From NCBI GenBank assembly GCA_022701365.1, contig JAKUHH010000388.1, positions 16,873 to 80,872 on the forward strand: a DNA stretch of 64,000 nt, in the 5' to 3' direction. Below, in pieces: positions 21,267-32,772 of the stretch. The DNA comes from Mycocentrospora acerina. Lineage: Eukaryota; Ascomycota; Dothideomycetes; Pleosporales. The position numbers were made by a program, and so were the translations under genes. Positions within the stretch are counted from its first letter, which is position 1, and each line of letters begins with the position of its first letter. The notes under the pieces are model-generated. The model saw only the letters and a program-made list of their open reading frames with translations. It was not told the origin of the DNA and did not search any database.

Positions 21267-23013
21267 CTAAACCTGAACCTCCTGGCGCTCGGCAGGTTCC
21301 AAAATGCCACCTCGGGTACCGGCTTGCTCAGCCTTGCTCCAAGCACGGCCACCAGGACCGTAGTGCAACCTGTCAGTATCGACCAAACCATCCTTCTGTA
21401 GCGACGATGCATCCCAGTTGGCGCTGGTAATAGGGTTGACATGAAGAACATACATTGTGTCGATCTCCTCGAGCGAACGACCCTTTGTCTCTATCATGAA
21501 GAAGTAGACAACAAAGAAGAGAACGGCACAACTAACACCGAAGACCAGCCCGTAGAAGTAATCGATTCTGTTAGTGATCATGGTGGAAAAGAAAGAGATG
21601 AGGAAGTTGAACAGCCAGTTGCTTGCGGTTGCCAAAGCCATACAGATGGCACGGTAACGGGCGGGGTAAAGCTCGCCAACAATAGCCCAGACAAGAGGAC
21701 CCCAGGTGGTCGCAAATGCGGCGATAAACAAACAAGTGAAAACGATCATGATGTTGCCGGCCTGAGGAGTGCTCTGCGGGTTGACGGGGTCAAGCATGTA
21801 ATGTCCAACAAAGGAGTAAATAAACAAGCAGACGCACATCCACGCGGCTCCACCCATCATGGCCTTGCGGCGACCAACATTCTCAACTATCCAGAGTCCA
21901 CCGATGGTAGCGACGACGTTGACGGTACCTAGAATGATCGAAGTGACATAAGAATTTTCTAATCCCGTTGCACTGAAGATAGTGGTCCCGTAGTAGAAAA
22001 AGTAGTTGGCACCCGTCAGCTGTTGACCAGCTTGGAGAACCATTCCCAAAAGGGTACGGTACATCATGCGTGGACCGGTAAAAATCTCGTGCCATGGGTG
22101 ATCGCCACCAGTCGACTCCGCCTCAAGTTTCTCCTGAATCTCTCGGATCTCGTTGTCGATGAATGCGCTGTGAGGGTCGACACCGTTCAAACGAGCCATG
22201 TTCTTGCGTGCGTCATCAACATTGCCCTTACGGTATGCATAGCGGGGTGACTCAGGCAGGAGTAGGATAGTGGAGCCAAGGATAATAGCCCAGAGAGCGG
22301 AGAGGCCGTTAGGGATACGCCATTGCGCACTGTTGAAATAGTCTTTCTCTGTGCCGTAGTTGACCATATAGGCTGTCCAAATACCAAGTGTAATGAGAAG
22401 TTGGTAAGAGCTAACAGTCGCGCCACGGATCTTCTTTGGGATCGACTCAGACTGGTACATTGGCACGACTGTGGAAAGCGCACCAATGCCAAGTCCAGCA
22501 GCGAAACGTCCCATAGCAAACTGTACCCAAACTCTGTCACTTGTGATTTCAATAATCACCCCGATGATGTAGAAGAATGCAGAGCCGGAGATAGTGAGAC
22601 GTCGACCGTAGGTATCGGCTAGAGGGGCAGAGCATAAACATCCGAACAGAGTTCCGACAGCAAGCAAACCAACAATTGTTCCTTGTCGGACAGCAGAGAA
22701 TTCTCCGTTGTCGCCAAATCTATCAATGAAATCTGACATGGCAAGGAAACCTAGGAGAGTAAGCATGAGACAGCAAGAAGTACTATATCGAATACCCACC
22801 AGAAATTTGTCCGGACTCATAACCGAACATGAAGCCTCCAATACTGGCAGTTGCTCCAAGAATTACGGCGATGGCTGGAACGCGGCCTTGAGGTACAGTA
22901 GCTTCATTAGGGATGATGTTGGAGTTGTTTCGTGTGGGAGTATCCGTTGGCGTCGCAGTTTCTGGAGTTCCCTTACCATCCACCTCCTTGTTTTTCTTGC
23001 CATAGAAACGCAT
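21267..23013 (-). CDS. MFS sugar (hexose-type) transporter
   Basis: The two-exon model is 23013-22800 and 22750-21267, giving 565 residues. The 49-nt intron has donor GTGGGT and acceptor CCTAG and splits GGFMFGYESGQISG from FLAMSDFIDRFGD. Signatures of the sugar porter family are all present: DTYGRRLTI after TM2, GRFAAGLGIGALSTVVPMYQ, and PESPRYAYRKGN. The second half has QQLTGANYFFYYGTTIFSATG (the QQxxGxNxxxYY hexose-site motif), GELYPARYR and ETKGRSLEEID. Twelve membrane segments are expected, in the plasma membrane. The charged N-terminus of about 45 residues is cytosolic. It resembles fungal high-affinity hexose/monosaccharide transporters (Hxt/Rgt2 branch); substrate cannot be fixed from sequence alone. 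Without the first exon, TM1 is lost, so the shorter in-frame start is wrong. Confidence 0.92.
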
Positions 23014-25062
23014 CTTGGGCAAAATCCGAGAAGATTATTCTCAAATCGCGATAAACAAGATGATATGGCTCCTCGATGCGAAATCGGACGTGAGAGGATG
23101 ATATTTGCGGAAGAGCTGGAGAAGAATAGCTGGGTGCGGGATGTGAGGGGATTGTGACCCTTCATAAAGGGAGGTCGCGTGGAGACTTTGCGGACATTGG
23201 AGCCCCGCTGTCAATCCTAGAATCGCAAACAACCACCCGAATCTTGCCTTGGCAGAACAATTCACTCGACGAGGCCCTGGAACACTGGGGCCCATGATGT
23301 AATCGCCTGCTGACAATAGCTCCAGGTCACCAGTCAACGTAGCACTCGGACCAGGAAGTGACCGACTCGAATTTCTCCACGCGCTCGTGATCGGAAGACT
23401 TGCCAGAGCTCGGATGATATGAGCGCAAGTTGCAAGGCGGTCGCCCCACGATGTCAAAATGATGGAGGCCCATGGGCAGCTTTCGTCATGGAAGATTCCA
23501 CGTTCAGTCTCCATACATCCGCATCGTAGTGGAGCTGCCCATAGGATCCGGTTCGTCAACAAGGGCTCCAGCTCGACAACCCGTCCTCGAGTCCCCCGGG
23601 TTACGATGGACCGATGACAGGGTAGACTACTATGTCTCATGGCGCGCTTCGGCGATGTTGGCTGCAGAGGCCGATGTTTGCCGAGAAAGCCTCACATTTC
23701 GCGCCAACAGCCTCATCCTTCATTCGGTGTGGTAGTGCTAGTGCCCTCAAATTCTGTGCAGAGTTTTTCACTCGTTTTGAAAAAAGAGGGTCAGGGTGGA
23801 TCGTATCCTGAGAGTCGGTGTCGTGATGAGATGGCCAGCTTATGACGAGTCTTTATGCAAATTTTGCATTGAGCCGAGATGCTGCCGGATGACGTCGCAA
23901 GTAGCACAAAACGGGTATGCTTCGCAGTCAACTCAATATGATCCCTTGTGTGACTGAAGAAGTATCGTTTTTTTCAAGGAAAATCTATGAGTTGTCAGTC
24001 AAAAAACTAAATCTCCAAGGAACTCTTCGAGAGAGCGTTCAACTCACTGCATAGCGTCGATGAAGCGCATAGGATAATTGTTGTCAACGTTCTCGCTTCA
24101 TGTACATAGCCATCCTTTCCGAGAAGAGAAATCAAGGCCGTGATGGAACTTCGAAAGTCTCCTAGAGTCTGCAAATGTGCGACCCCGTGGGGACAATGCA
24201 GCTTATAAAAGCTTCCTCGGACATCTCTTCTCCGGAATGTGGGGTGCGGAAGGCCCGAACGAGTACAGCTTCCGCCCACGGCAACCTCCACGTGAGGAGA
24301 GCTATGTCATGAACCCAACTCTTTTTGCAACGCAATTTCCGGTAACGAGACGAGCAACGTGTAGGACGAATAGTCTTAGGTAATGCACGAGGATGTGGCA
24401 AAGTTGTGATTATACGTATATCCGAGGGCTACGCATGCTGATCATGGGCTGGGTCTGGTCGAAGGGTCTGGTCGAAGGTCTGGTCGAGCTGGAACGGTGG
24501 GATCGTGGACGGTGGTCCGGAAGTGATGCGAGGCGTTCCTAGGAAACTTATTCTATAAGGGTGGTGGGACGTTTTTCGATTGTCCGTATTGATCGCGTTA
24601 GACTTGCGAAATGGATTGCGCATAGTCTTTTGCAGAAAAGTTTTAGATGCGGAGAAAAAATGTGGAGTGTGGAGAGGACATGAATGGAGAAAGCCTGGAT
24701 GCAGTGCCAAGACGCTTAACCGGAAACGCGCATGTCCAATTTCGATGGATCAGAGATAAATTTCTATTCGTTAAACTACTATCTGCTCGACTGTCTTTCG
24801 ACTTTCATATTCTTCGCAATTTAGCGGAGTCATCAGCGCGCCCGCAGTTCGAGTGTAAAATGTCCCGTCATTCGCCCGAACATAGTAGACAGCTACTCTT
24901 TCGCTATGTGAAACCGAGCCTGACACTAAACTCTTAGCCGGCGTGATGAATGATTCCGAGAAGACACCCAGTACTTCACCGTATGTTACATAGCAGCTTA
25001 AAGGTTCTTTTACGTCAACCGTAAACGTCTAGTAGGATCTAGCATAAGTCACATTATTCACT
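23014..25062. other. About 2 kb without a supported gene
   Basis: The first 150 bp are the transporter leader, including a pyrimidine-rich stretch on the minus strand. 23.1-24.9 kb has normal GC and several overlapping ORFs of 70-200 codons on both strands, none with a domain, signal peptide or intron logic I can support. Confidence 0.45.
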
Positions 25063-25618
25063 CTATTTGGGTGAGGGCCGTTTTACAAGTGTCGACCATT
25101 CGTTTGGCACAATCTGTCCATTTTGATACAATCGCAATTCGTTATATCTAGGTGCAATAAATTCATGCATCTTAGTAAGATACTTTTCCGACGGCAGTTT
25201 GAGAACACGACTCAAGTTATTGAACAAGCTTGCAGCCAGAGCGTGAAATGACCTCATTACTGCGATGATCCTTGGATCCCGTTCATCATTCCCTGAGTGT
25301 CCATGGCTCGGAAGAGAGGTCAGCTTGGCCGCACAAAATATCTACAATTGATTTATCAATGTTAGGGATGGTGTTCACAGAACTAATTTCTTGTCCGTGA
25401 GATGGACCGGGTATACGCACCTCTTCTGTTAATAGCTCGGCTTCTTGAGATACCGCGTGGAGTCTTATATCGGCGTCGATGATACCCTCCATTTTTAAAC
25501 CTGGGGCTTTTGCGGCACAAGACTCACGCAGGATAGGCAAAGCACTATAGTCTTTAAGGGACTGAAGAGTCACAACGGGGACAGCCATGTTTGCCGCACA
25601 ATTGCAAGAATCGGACAC
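25063..25618 (-). pseudogene. Possible 2OG-Fe(II) oxygenase N-terminal fragment
   Basis: There are two minus-strand pieces, 25618-25286 and 25257-25063. The second reads RVLKLPSEKYLTKMHEF, then RYNELRLYQNGQIVP. This resembles the segment of fungal 2OG oxygenases where a helix is followed by NNQLRLLHYP. The first opens MAVPVVTLQSLKD-like, compatible with the IPVVDL start of the family's N-terminal domain. The double-stranded beta-helix core with the HxD...H iron triad is missing, because 25063 is followed by unrelated AT-rich sequence. The assignment rests on short motifs and is weak. The position directly downstream of a broken alcohol dehydrogenase suggests one decaying cluster. Confidence 0.35.
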
Positions 25619-25741
25619 TTAGTAAAACCGAAAATAGGGTAGATAATTTCCTGGTGAAAAATCGTATGTGATATCAGTGGACTTATTTGGCAGTTACCAT
25701 GAACGTTAATATCAACCCCAAGATCTCCAACAGATTACAAA

Positions 25742-26649
25742 TCATATTTTTGTGAGCATATCCACAATCATCTTGCCTCCCCCACTACCGCCATGAAATT
25801 TGTTTTCAAGCTGGCTCAGTTGCTCAAGTGGATATGTCTGTGCAACAGCACGGACACTATACTTTGCAGCGAATGAAATCATGTCTTGAAGCTGATAACT
25901 ACGGCCCACTAAACTTGGTACCGACAGTACGAACATTGCGAAATACGATGTCTTGGGCGCTAATGTTGAGGGCGCGCTGAGGGAAACTGACAACGACCAT
26001 CATGCCGTATTTTCTCAGTAGTTGCATGTCTGTATCTAGTGCGGCCGGCGACTCTAGCAGCAAAATGACGGCGTCGACGCCATCCAAATATCCTTCTTCT
26101 TCGCGCTTCTCACCTATGCGCTCAAGTACCTCCGATAAGGTCATTGAGCGTGCATCATGAATGCTTACGTTCGGTCGCACATCATCCTTGAGATTCTGAA
26201 CGACGGATTTCGGCAACTTCAGCAGTCCATCACCTGCATCGACGGCAAGTACTACCATACCAAGGTATGCTGTAAATTGTACTCCTAGATGTCCAAGTCC
26301 ACCGCCAGCACCTACAATCGCAACCTTGCGAGCGTTTTGCGAGTTTTGCGCCAACTGTAATACTCTCCAAACAGTCAAACCGGCACACATAGGTGGCGCT
26401 GCCTGTACGACTGATATCTCCAGAAGTGGCACCACTTGGCAACTATCGACAAGAGCATAATCCCTGAATCCGCCGTCATGTGTCAATTCCAGGTTCTTCA
26501 TGTGCGGACAAAATGGTGAATATCTCAGTGAGTCGTCGGTGTTTTCTGCGGTGCACCTTGATAATGCAATCCTTCGGATCTTCAATGACTGGGCATGGCT
26601 GTTCTTCAACTTCAACTTCCCGGATACCCTTGAATACAACGGCGCGCAT
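25742..26649 (-). pseudogene. Zinc-type alcohol dehydrogenase pseudogene
   Basis: The start MRAVVFKGIREVEVEEQPCP and IEDPKDCIIKVH (26649 downward) is a textbook medium-chain dehydrogenase N-terminus. The next recognisable piece is CPHMKNLELTHDGGFRDYAL, so about 60 residues are gone: the catalytic-zinc Cys/His and most structural-zinc cysteines, with a frame change. The Rossmann half is well kept: PPMCAGLTVWRVLQ, then VAIVGAGGGLGHLGVQ, then VDAVILLLESPAALD. A second frameshift near 25915 moves the C-terminus (SLVGRSYQLQDMISFAAKY) into another frame, ending at 25742. With no zinc ligands and two frame breaks it cannot be a functional dehydrogenase. It is divergent from the Old Yellow Enzyme relic 300 bp away. 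Confidence 0.8.
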
Positions 26650-26960
26650 ATTAGACGGTCTAGTATATGGTTGCGTGACGAGAGAAGTATCCTGCAAATC
26701 CTGTAAGAACCGTACGAAGAAGGTTTGCAAAGATCAATAGTAGTTTGAGAAACTTACAAAATTACAAAATTTCGCTGAATCACATAAACAAATTATTACC
26801 ACGTAACAACCAGAACGAGATGTAAAGTCATTTTTGGAGAAGCTATGGGATAAGAATGACGCGTTGGAGAAAACCAAACCCTTTTCCACTTTCGCTTACG
26901 AATAGCTCACACAGTTGTCGAACATAACTATTCAAGCAGAAAATCGTTCGGAGACATCTC

Positions 26961-27680
26961 ATAGCCCCTGGATATGTGACACCTACCGTAATCGATGATC
27001 CGCATGAGTACATTGGTCTTTATGATCATGCGACCGAATGTGCCAGGAAAGCCTGGTTTAACGGGGTTGAAATTCACAATGCAAGTCCTTGCCGCGTTCC
27101 AAAAACTATCTATCTGAGGCTGTGTTTGCTCAAAATTTGATCTCCTAGGCGAATGGGAATCTTCCTATGCAATTCCTTGAATCACACAGCAACAAGGGCA
27201 CCGACGAATTTGGAGGCTCTATTCAAAACAGAATAAGATTTTCTCTACTCATGCTCAAGACTTTGACAAAGCACTTTCCTTACAATCGAATTGGTATCAA
27301 AATCGCCCCATGTGGTGGCTACAACGATGTGGGTGAGATTGATGATGAGAGTAAGCCCTCTGTCGAGAAAGCAAAGGAAACCTATGGCACTCTCTGTACC
27401 GAGTTAGGCAAATTAGACCTTGCTTATGTTCAGGTCATGAGATTGTGGGCTGCCTATGATCCAATGATTGGTGGACAGCCAAGAGTTGTGGAATGGAATA
27501 CCATCGACTACCTTAGGGGTGTTTTTGAAGAACACTTTACTCTTTGAAAATATAGGCTTCGCTACAGAAGAAGCCGAGGGGTGGATTCAAAGAGGCAAAA
27601 TGAATGCTGCTATCATCAGTCGACTGCTCTTATACAACCCAGACTATGTTTTTAAAATTAAAATCGGAAATGCTGTGAAT
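26961..27680 (+). pseudogene. Old Yellow Enzyme (NADH:flavin oxidoreductase) pseudogene, 5'-truncated
   Basis: The match begins inside the barrel with GYVTPTVIDDPHEYIGLYDH and then a WFNGVEIHN segment. A 68-nt intron-like segment follows, with a GC donor (GCAAGT at 27081) and acceptor CTCCTAG at 27148. The frame then continues into ANGNLPMQFLESHSNKGTDE, FGGSIQNRIRF, and RIGIKIAPCGGYND. The frame changes near 27540: EEHFT ends at a stop while LFENIGFATEEAEGWIQRGK and RLLLYNPDY continue in another frame. The N-terminal half of the TIM barrel, with the first FMN contacts, is not found upstream. Relatives reduce activated double bonds and often sit in fungal secondary-metabolite clusters. This copy is dead. 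Confidence 0.78.
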
Positions 27681-27809
27681 ATGTACGTTGAGCAACTAGG
27701 GGATAAATATTGGTGGTATAAATGGCGCAGTAATGGTAAGTTGACACAACTTGAAATATTGGAAGAGATTTGTGCCGTAAGGAATTTTCTAACATGTGGC
27801 AGATAAACG

Positions 27810-29364
27810 CGACGCTTATTTGAATTGGCGTTCACGCACAAAGACGAGGTATGTAACTCAAAAAGATTCACTGAGTTTTATTCATTACTACATCAATTTT
27901 TAAGTAACAATACTACTAATGTTTTCAGCCTAATTGTTCCATTATTGAGTTTGCAAGACACAAGTAATCCAATGTCGTTTAGCAGAGATAACAATCACCA
28001 AGTCGCTAATGAATGACATGCGACTGTTTTATAACCAGGTTATTTGCAAATATAATGAATTTCGTCCGTTTATAGGTCACAAATTTTTGGTAGAACTACA
28101 ACACTATTTGTAAGAAGAATCAATGTTCTGTTGCAACAAAAGGACCGAGGTCCTATTATTATAGGCTCTACACAACTCAAAGTTTGTAGCATCAGGTCCT
28201 TGGTAGTGATTGACGTAAATTCATTCTTGAGAAGTATGTTACCTTAGGCCGATATTCTCTTCCATACTTCTCACGTCAATTCATGCTAATGCACCGCTGA
28301 CTACCAATACAATCCTTTTCCAAATGGCCCTTCCATCCAGCCATAGTACCGACCACAAGACTTGTGGACAAGAACAACCTAGCAGGTCTACTTCCAACTA
28401 CAAAATAAAGTGACAAGATCTTAACGATTATAAGCTTCTGTATAACTTTAAACTCTTGATAACTAAAAAAGAGATTGATACTAAAAGTTGTGGCAAAAGG
28501 GTAATTATAACGCCGATTCTACAGACATCGATATAACATCTCCCTTAGGCCTTATGGGAGTGCTTTAGTGGGAACAAACTTAAACCTCTCTCTATAATTT
28601 CTTTTGCCTTTTTGTCTCATCTGTACACATTATCTGCCTAGAGGAGCTAGACTGTCAGCCAGGACTCATGTACTATCACGTGTTTATGAGCAGGTGAGCA
28701 CCTAGCGCCTATACAGTCTCCAAGTTCTTCACTCCTAATGGTACAACAAGTTTCTCCTAATGATTCCATCACATCTTACTCTACAGCTAGGACTTGGAGC
28801 AATAGGGAAACTATTCTCTAATCCTACTAGTCCTGTATTATTGACAAAGAAAAATATCTCTCATTAGATCCAGTTGCTGTATTTTTAAATAACTTAGATG
28901 TAAAGGGTGTTCGAAAGGTTAAAGATTTAATGTTAGGACTAAGGCCGAATGAGTCCGAACTCTAAAGGAACAGCTTTAGCAAGCAGTGCTAGTAGTATGG
29001 ATACGTCAAGCGCAATTTAGATGATTGTTAGACTGTGTTGTTACAAACAATGCAAAGCGGAACTGGTTTTTAGCGTTTAAGTATTTTGACTTAAAACTGT
29101 CACTTTTACTTAAAGATTGAATTGACCAAGGTTTATGCTAAACTCTGCTTCTTAAATACAAAAATTTCTAAATTCCAAGCACCTTTCTAAAGACTCCGTG
29201 CTAATACTAAAGCTTACTTACTAGTTACCCAGTGAAAATGCTCAGTCTGACATCTATCACGTTTAACCATAAAAACCTAAGTTTTGTTAGATATTGCTAC
29301 CACTGAGAGTCTGCAAACAGAAACTAACAGTCTTTTAAACTTTCAGTAGAAATGCACCAGAGCT
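27810..29364. other. AT-rich gene-poor segment
   Basis: Stops are dense in every frame and CpA-poor, TpA-rich text dominates, consistent with RIP. A partial inverted repeat (GAGAAGTATG near 28228 against CATACTTCTC near 28263) is visible. No gene. Confidence 0.5.
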
Positions 29365-29649
29365 CTACTTAGGGCAACCAATCCCCCATCCAGTCTTCGG
29401 ATCGCAGCAGTTGGCGCTGCATGAGGCCACAACGTTAGGTGGGCACAGATCTCCGTCTGCAAAGCGGATTTCTCCGCCAGTCTTAGTACCTGGGATTACA
29501 GTAGACCATCCATCTTGACTTGTTCGTGCCTTATTGTCGCGGAAACAGCAATTTTCGTTTGTGAATTTTACTGTGCAAGCAGCAGAAGTAGTAGTAGCAA
29601 AGATGCTAATAGCGGCAATGACCGTGGAGATGATAGTGTTGGAATGCAT
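29365..29649 (-). CDS. Small secreted cysteine-rich protein, 94 residues (effector candidate)
   Basis: A single exon encodes 94 residues. Residues 1-23 form a signal peptide (hydrophobic IISTVIAAISIFATTT, cleavage predicted before ACTVKF). The mature chain of about 71 residues has eight cysteines: one at the start, an NCC pair, DLC, ASC, an ANCC pair and a terminal GC. It ends ANCCDPKTGWGIGCPK. The same ending pattern (A-x-CC, then a TG/G-C-P step) occurs in the two other cysteine-rich genes of this window, at 35.7 and 37.5 kb, so the three look like one family. The size, cysteine load, secretion signal and AT-rich surroundings fit apoplastic fungal effectors or antimicrobial proteins. No named family is recognised, and no function can be claimed. 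Confidence 0.75.
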   Translation of the reverse strand: MHSNTIISTVIAAISIFATTTSAACTVKFTNENCCFRDNKARTSQDGWSTVIPGTKTGGEIRFADGDLCPPNVVASCSANCCDPKTGWGIGCPK

Positions 29650-29794
29650 GTTAGCGAGGTTGGTGAAGTGGAAGTGAGGCTTAGAAATTCTTTAAGTGAG
29701 AGTGGAAGTGAGAATGGGAGTGAAACAAATGTAGTTGATGTTATAAATGAGAGTGGTAGTGGTAAGGAAGAATGTAGATAGGAAAAGCGCCTAT

Positions 29795-29805
29795 CTTTAT
29801 ATATA
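29795..29805 (-). promoter_or_regulatory. TATA box of the 94-residue cysteine-rich gene
   Basis: On the minus strand TATATATAAAG lies about 146 bp upstream of the ATG at 29649 and is followed by a CT-rich leader. Confidence 0.55.
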
Positions 29806-29996
29806 TTGGAAAATCTTAGTGTAACAAGTCTAACTTGCAAACAGTAATGAATCAACTTGGACACTGCTTAGAGAGCTATGACACGTGTGTTCTTTGAAGC
29901 CTAGATGCGTTAACTATCGAAGAAACTACTAAAACAGCATGAGTTGATGTTGAACCTCAAACGCCGCTAACCCCTCTGAGTAGGTCCGATAGACAC

Positions 29997-30089
29997 CTTG
30001 GCGATGGGCATGAAGTACAAAATAACTAAGCTTGAAACGCTCATGTGCCAAGCTGTGCACCTATTCAGTACTTCATACCCATCGCCAAG
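29997..30089. repeat. Inverted repeat, 22-bp arms, 49-bp loop
   Basis: Arms are 29997-30018 and 30068-30089 and match at 21 of 22 positions; the mismatch is a transition (G/A), the type RIP makes. A second short inverted pair (AGCTTG/CAAGCT) lies inside the loop. Confidence 0.85.
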
Positions 30090-31803
30090 TTCATTATCGT
30101 GACTGTACGCTTAAGGCGCATATTTGCATAATGCATACTCTAGCACAAAAAGAGTTGCCATCAGCTTTAACAGCTGCACACTTTGATATATTGTGCTAAA
30201 TAATTATGTACAGCGTAGAGTTAGACTTAAGAAATAGGTATATAAGCATTGTCTTCTCTCCTTATCAATTCTTCGATATTGTGCATTAACAGCGTGAGAC
30301 TCTTAACAAGGACTAAAGCTTCAAGTGAAGCGTCTGCTTCACAAGAATAATTACAACAGGCACACAGTTAAATAAATATGAACATTCACATGTTCGTCAT
30401 GTTTGGTTTTAAACGTAATGCTTGCTCGTATGAAATCAAAGAAAGCCCATTCTGAGTTAATGGGTGACGTAGACATTTACTATTCAATGGTACAGACACA
30501 GAATGTATTTATAATCATGCTTAATGAGTCTGAGAACAAATGAAATACAAAAGACTCACCACTAAATTAATGGCGTAATGACGTGCATAGGAAGTTGTTT
30601 CATAGTCTTTATTTGGTAGATTTACCGTTCTGTGTTTAATACCAAGCCGGACGGTCTAGGGCGTCCCATGTATTAAGCTAGTGCAGATCTCATGGGAAGT
30701 GTAAAATGTATATGCCAGAGAAATTCCACGTGTACCAGATGATACCGCTAGAAAGTGAAAACTTAGCGTCCCAATACCTCGTATTACGTCGGATAGTCAA
30801 ACAATGATGAGAAATTTCCAAAAAAGGAGAGCTTCGGTCACAGACGCCAGACCAGTTTCATGTAGTAGGCAAAACACGCATGTATCAAATGTCTCACCAA
30901 TGCCTCTTTACGATTTTTGTTTGACAAACTTCATAAAACTGCGTGGTTACAAGAAATCTAAGGAAAGATAATTCGATTTAAAAGTCATTTCATCATATCG
31001 GTACAAGCACGTTTAGGCTTACATGGTGCTTATGCTCGCTGTTGTTTCCTCCGAAGACGAGACAAGTGAGCCATAAAGTTGGTTTCTTTAGTGTAATATG
31101 GAGAGATTAACTTAATGCATTTGGTGAAGTCTAGAGTAAGTATCGAAGCATGGCCTTTGTCTTGCTTAAGATGCAATCCCAGAGGTAATTATGCATGTTC
31201 AAGTACCGTAGCACCCTTCTTGATGCGTCCAGACCGTTTCGTGCACCTAGGATCATGCGAAATGTAAATGAAACGTGGCTGGTGCGGTGTTTACCATACA
31301 AGCGAAGGGACGTGCGTAGGTAGGCTAGACCCACAAGTTTCAGTAGTGAGGATTACCAGAACTGCGACCACAAGTTCTACCACATCGGGCCGTACATAGA
31401 ACTTAGACTGCTCATGTTCATTGTGAGTCTGATCAATTTAGAGAGACCTGAGGACATTGAATGTACGTATTAGCCAAGTGACAGGTACACAATAAGTTAT
31501 TAACACACAATCAATTCTGGTATCAAATCGCAAAATAATACGTGAGATAACGACCGAAGTGTATGATCGGGGGGGTTTTTTTTAAAATAAAACCCTACCT
31601 ACCTTCGTAGATCCACGGGAAATCAGATGGGGCTTGGCAGAGGCTTGGCAGGTTCGTAATCTGGAACAGGTCAAGACTACACACTTACATTGAGCGCGAT
31701 TATGGTTACAGAACATCTTTGACTATAACTCAACAAACTCTAAGAAGGGCCTAATATAAAATCGCTAGCTTCAGACGCTGCCATACTATGTTGATCGGTT
31801 CTG
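30090..31803. other. AT-rich segment upstream of the pectate lyase
   Basis: No intact gene. A few 60-70 codon frames occur but lack starts, introns or motifs. Composition suggests old RIP-affected repeat DNA. Confidence 0.5.
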
Positions 31804-31810
31804 TATAAAG
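31804..31810 (+). promoter_or_regulatory. TATA box of the pectate lyase gene
   Basis: TATAAAG lies 158 bp before the ATG. The following leader (31840-31968) is rich in CA/CT tracts, as in highly expressed secreted-protein genes of fungi. Confidence 0.6.
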
Positions 31811-31968
31811 GGTAAGGAGATTCCGCAGAGAGTTTGTTTCCTATCCATCATCACATTCACTTAACACTCACTTTCATTAACAACATCACTTTCGTTTGAA
31901 AACACACTCATTTTACAACCATTTCAATAAATCTATCAACATCTCAAATTCTTCACCTATCTTTCAAG

Positions 31969-32772
31969 ATGCAGCTCCTCACTGTCGCTCTCTTTGCTGG
32001 TCTCTCTGCCGCTCAGTTCAAGGTTCCTGCCGCTATTGGCCAGATGAGTGGTCTTCCTGCCAGCTGTATTCCTAAGATTGTCGGAAACGTCCACACGTTC
32101 AGCGAAGTCTGCGTCATCCCCAAAGGTACCGTTGCCGACCTCGGTTTCCGCCAGTTCGGTCGTGGCGTCGCCTGCCCACCCAAGCCCAAGGACACTGGTA
32201 CTGAACACGCCGTTTTTTCCCTTCAGGAGGGTGCTACCCTTCTGAACGCTGTCATTGGCGGTGATGCGGTTGAGGGTGTTCACTGCCTTGGCAAGTGCAC
32301 TGTCAAGAACGTGTGGTTCCCTGCAGTTTGCGAAGATGCCATCTCTGCACTCGGTGTTGGCGATGTCTTAATCGAGGGAGGGGGAGCCCAAAATGCTGAA
32401 GATAAGGTGGTTCAGCATAATCACAAGGGCACAGTGACTATCAAGGGCTATACTCTGAACAACGTCGGCAAGCTCTACAGGTCATGCGGCGATTGCACTG
32501 ACAATGAGAAGAAGTCTCCTCGCCACGTTATTGTTCAGGGTGTTACAGCTACTAATGTTAACTCTGATCTTGTTGGCATTAACTTCAACTTTGGCGACAC
32601 TGCAACTATCAGCAATGTATGCGGAACCATTAAGGGCGAGATGTGCCAGCAGTACACAGGACTCAACAAGGTTCCAGGAGGCCCTGACAGCCCCCCAGAC
32701 CCCAAGAACGGCAAGGCTATGTGCCGTGGTGCACAAGGTGCGCTTGTCAAGGGCGCTACTCCCCGCTGCTAA
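31969..32772 (+). CDS. Pectate lyase, polysaccharide lyase family 3, secreted
   Basis: A single exon encodes 267 residues. An N-terminal signal peptide (about 15 residues, MQLLTVALFAGLSAA) is followed by a PL3 beta-helix. Diagnostic stretches are NVWFPAVCEDAISALGVG, GGGAQNAEDKVVQHNHKGTV, and GKLYRSCGDCTDN, with the active-site arginine region near residue 171. GINFNFGDTATISNVCG and a terminal cysteine follow. Many cysteines pair to stabilise the helix, as usual. PL3 enzymes cleave de-esterified homogalacturonan by calcium-dependent beta-elimination and are typical of plant pathogens and saprotrophs. GC content of the gene is far above its AT-rich surroundings and the frame is fully intact, so it has been kept under selection inside decayed DNA. 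Confidence 0.93.
   Translation: MQLLTVALFAGLSAAQFKVPAAIGQMSGLPASCIPKIVGNVHTFSEVCVIPKGTVADLGFRQFGRGVACPPKPKDTGTEHAVFSLQEGATLLNAVIGGDAVEGVHCLGKCTVKNVWFPAVCEDAISALGVGDVLIEGGGAQNAEDKVVQHNHKGTVTIKGYTLNNVGKLYRSCGDCTDNEKKSPRHVIVQGVTATNVNSDLVGINFNFGDTATISNVCGTIKGEMCQQYTGLNKVPGGPDSPPDPKNGKAMCRGAQGALVKGATPRC

Noticed and set aside
23041..23640. 199-codon minus-strand ORF upstream of the transporter
   Set aside because: Lies in the transporter promoter/leader, has no domain and contains unusual residue runs typical of chance frames.
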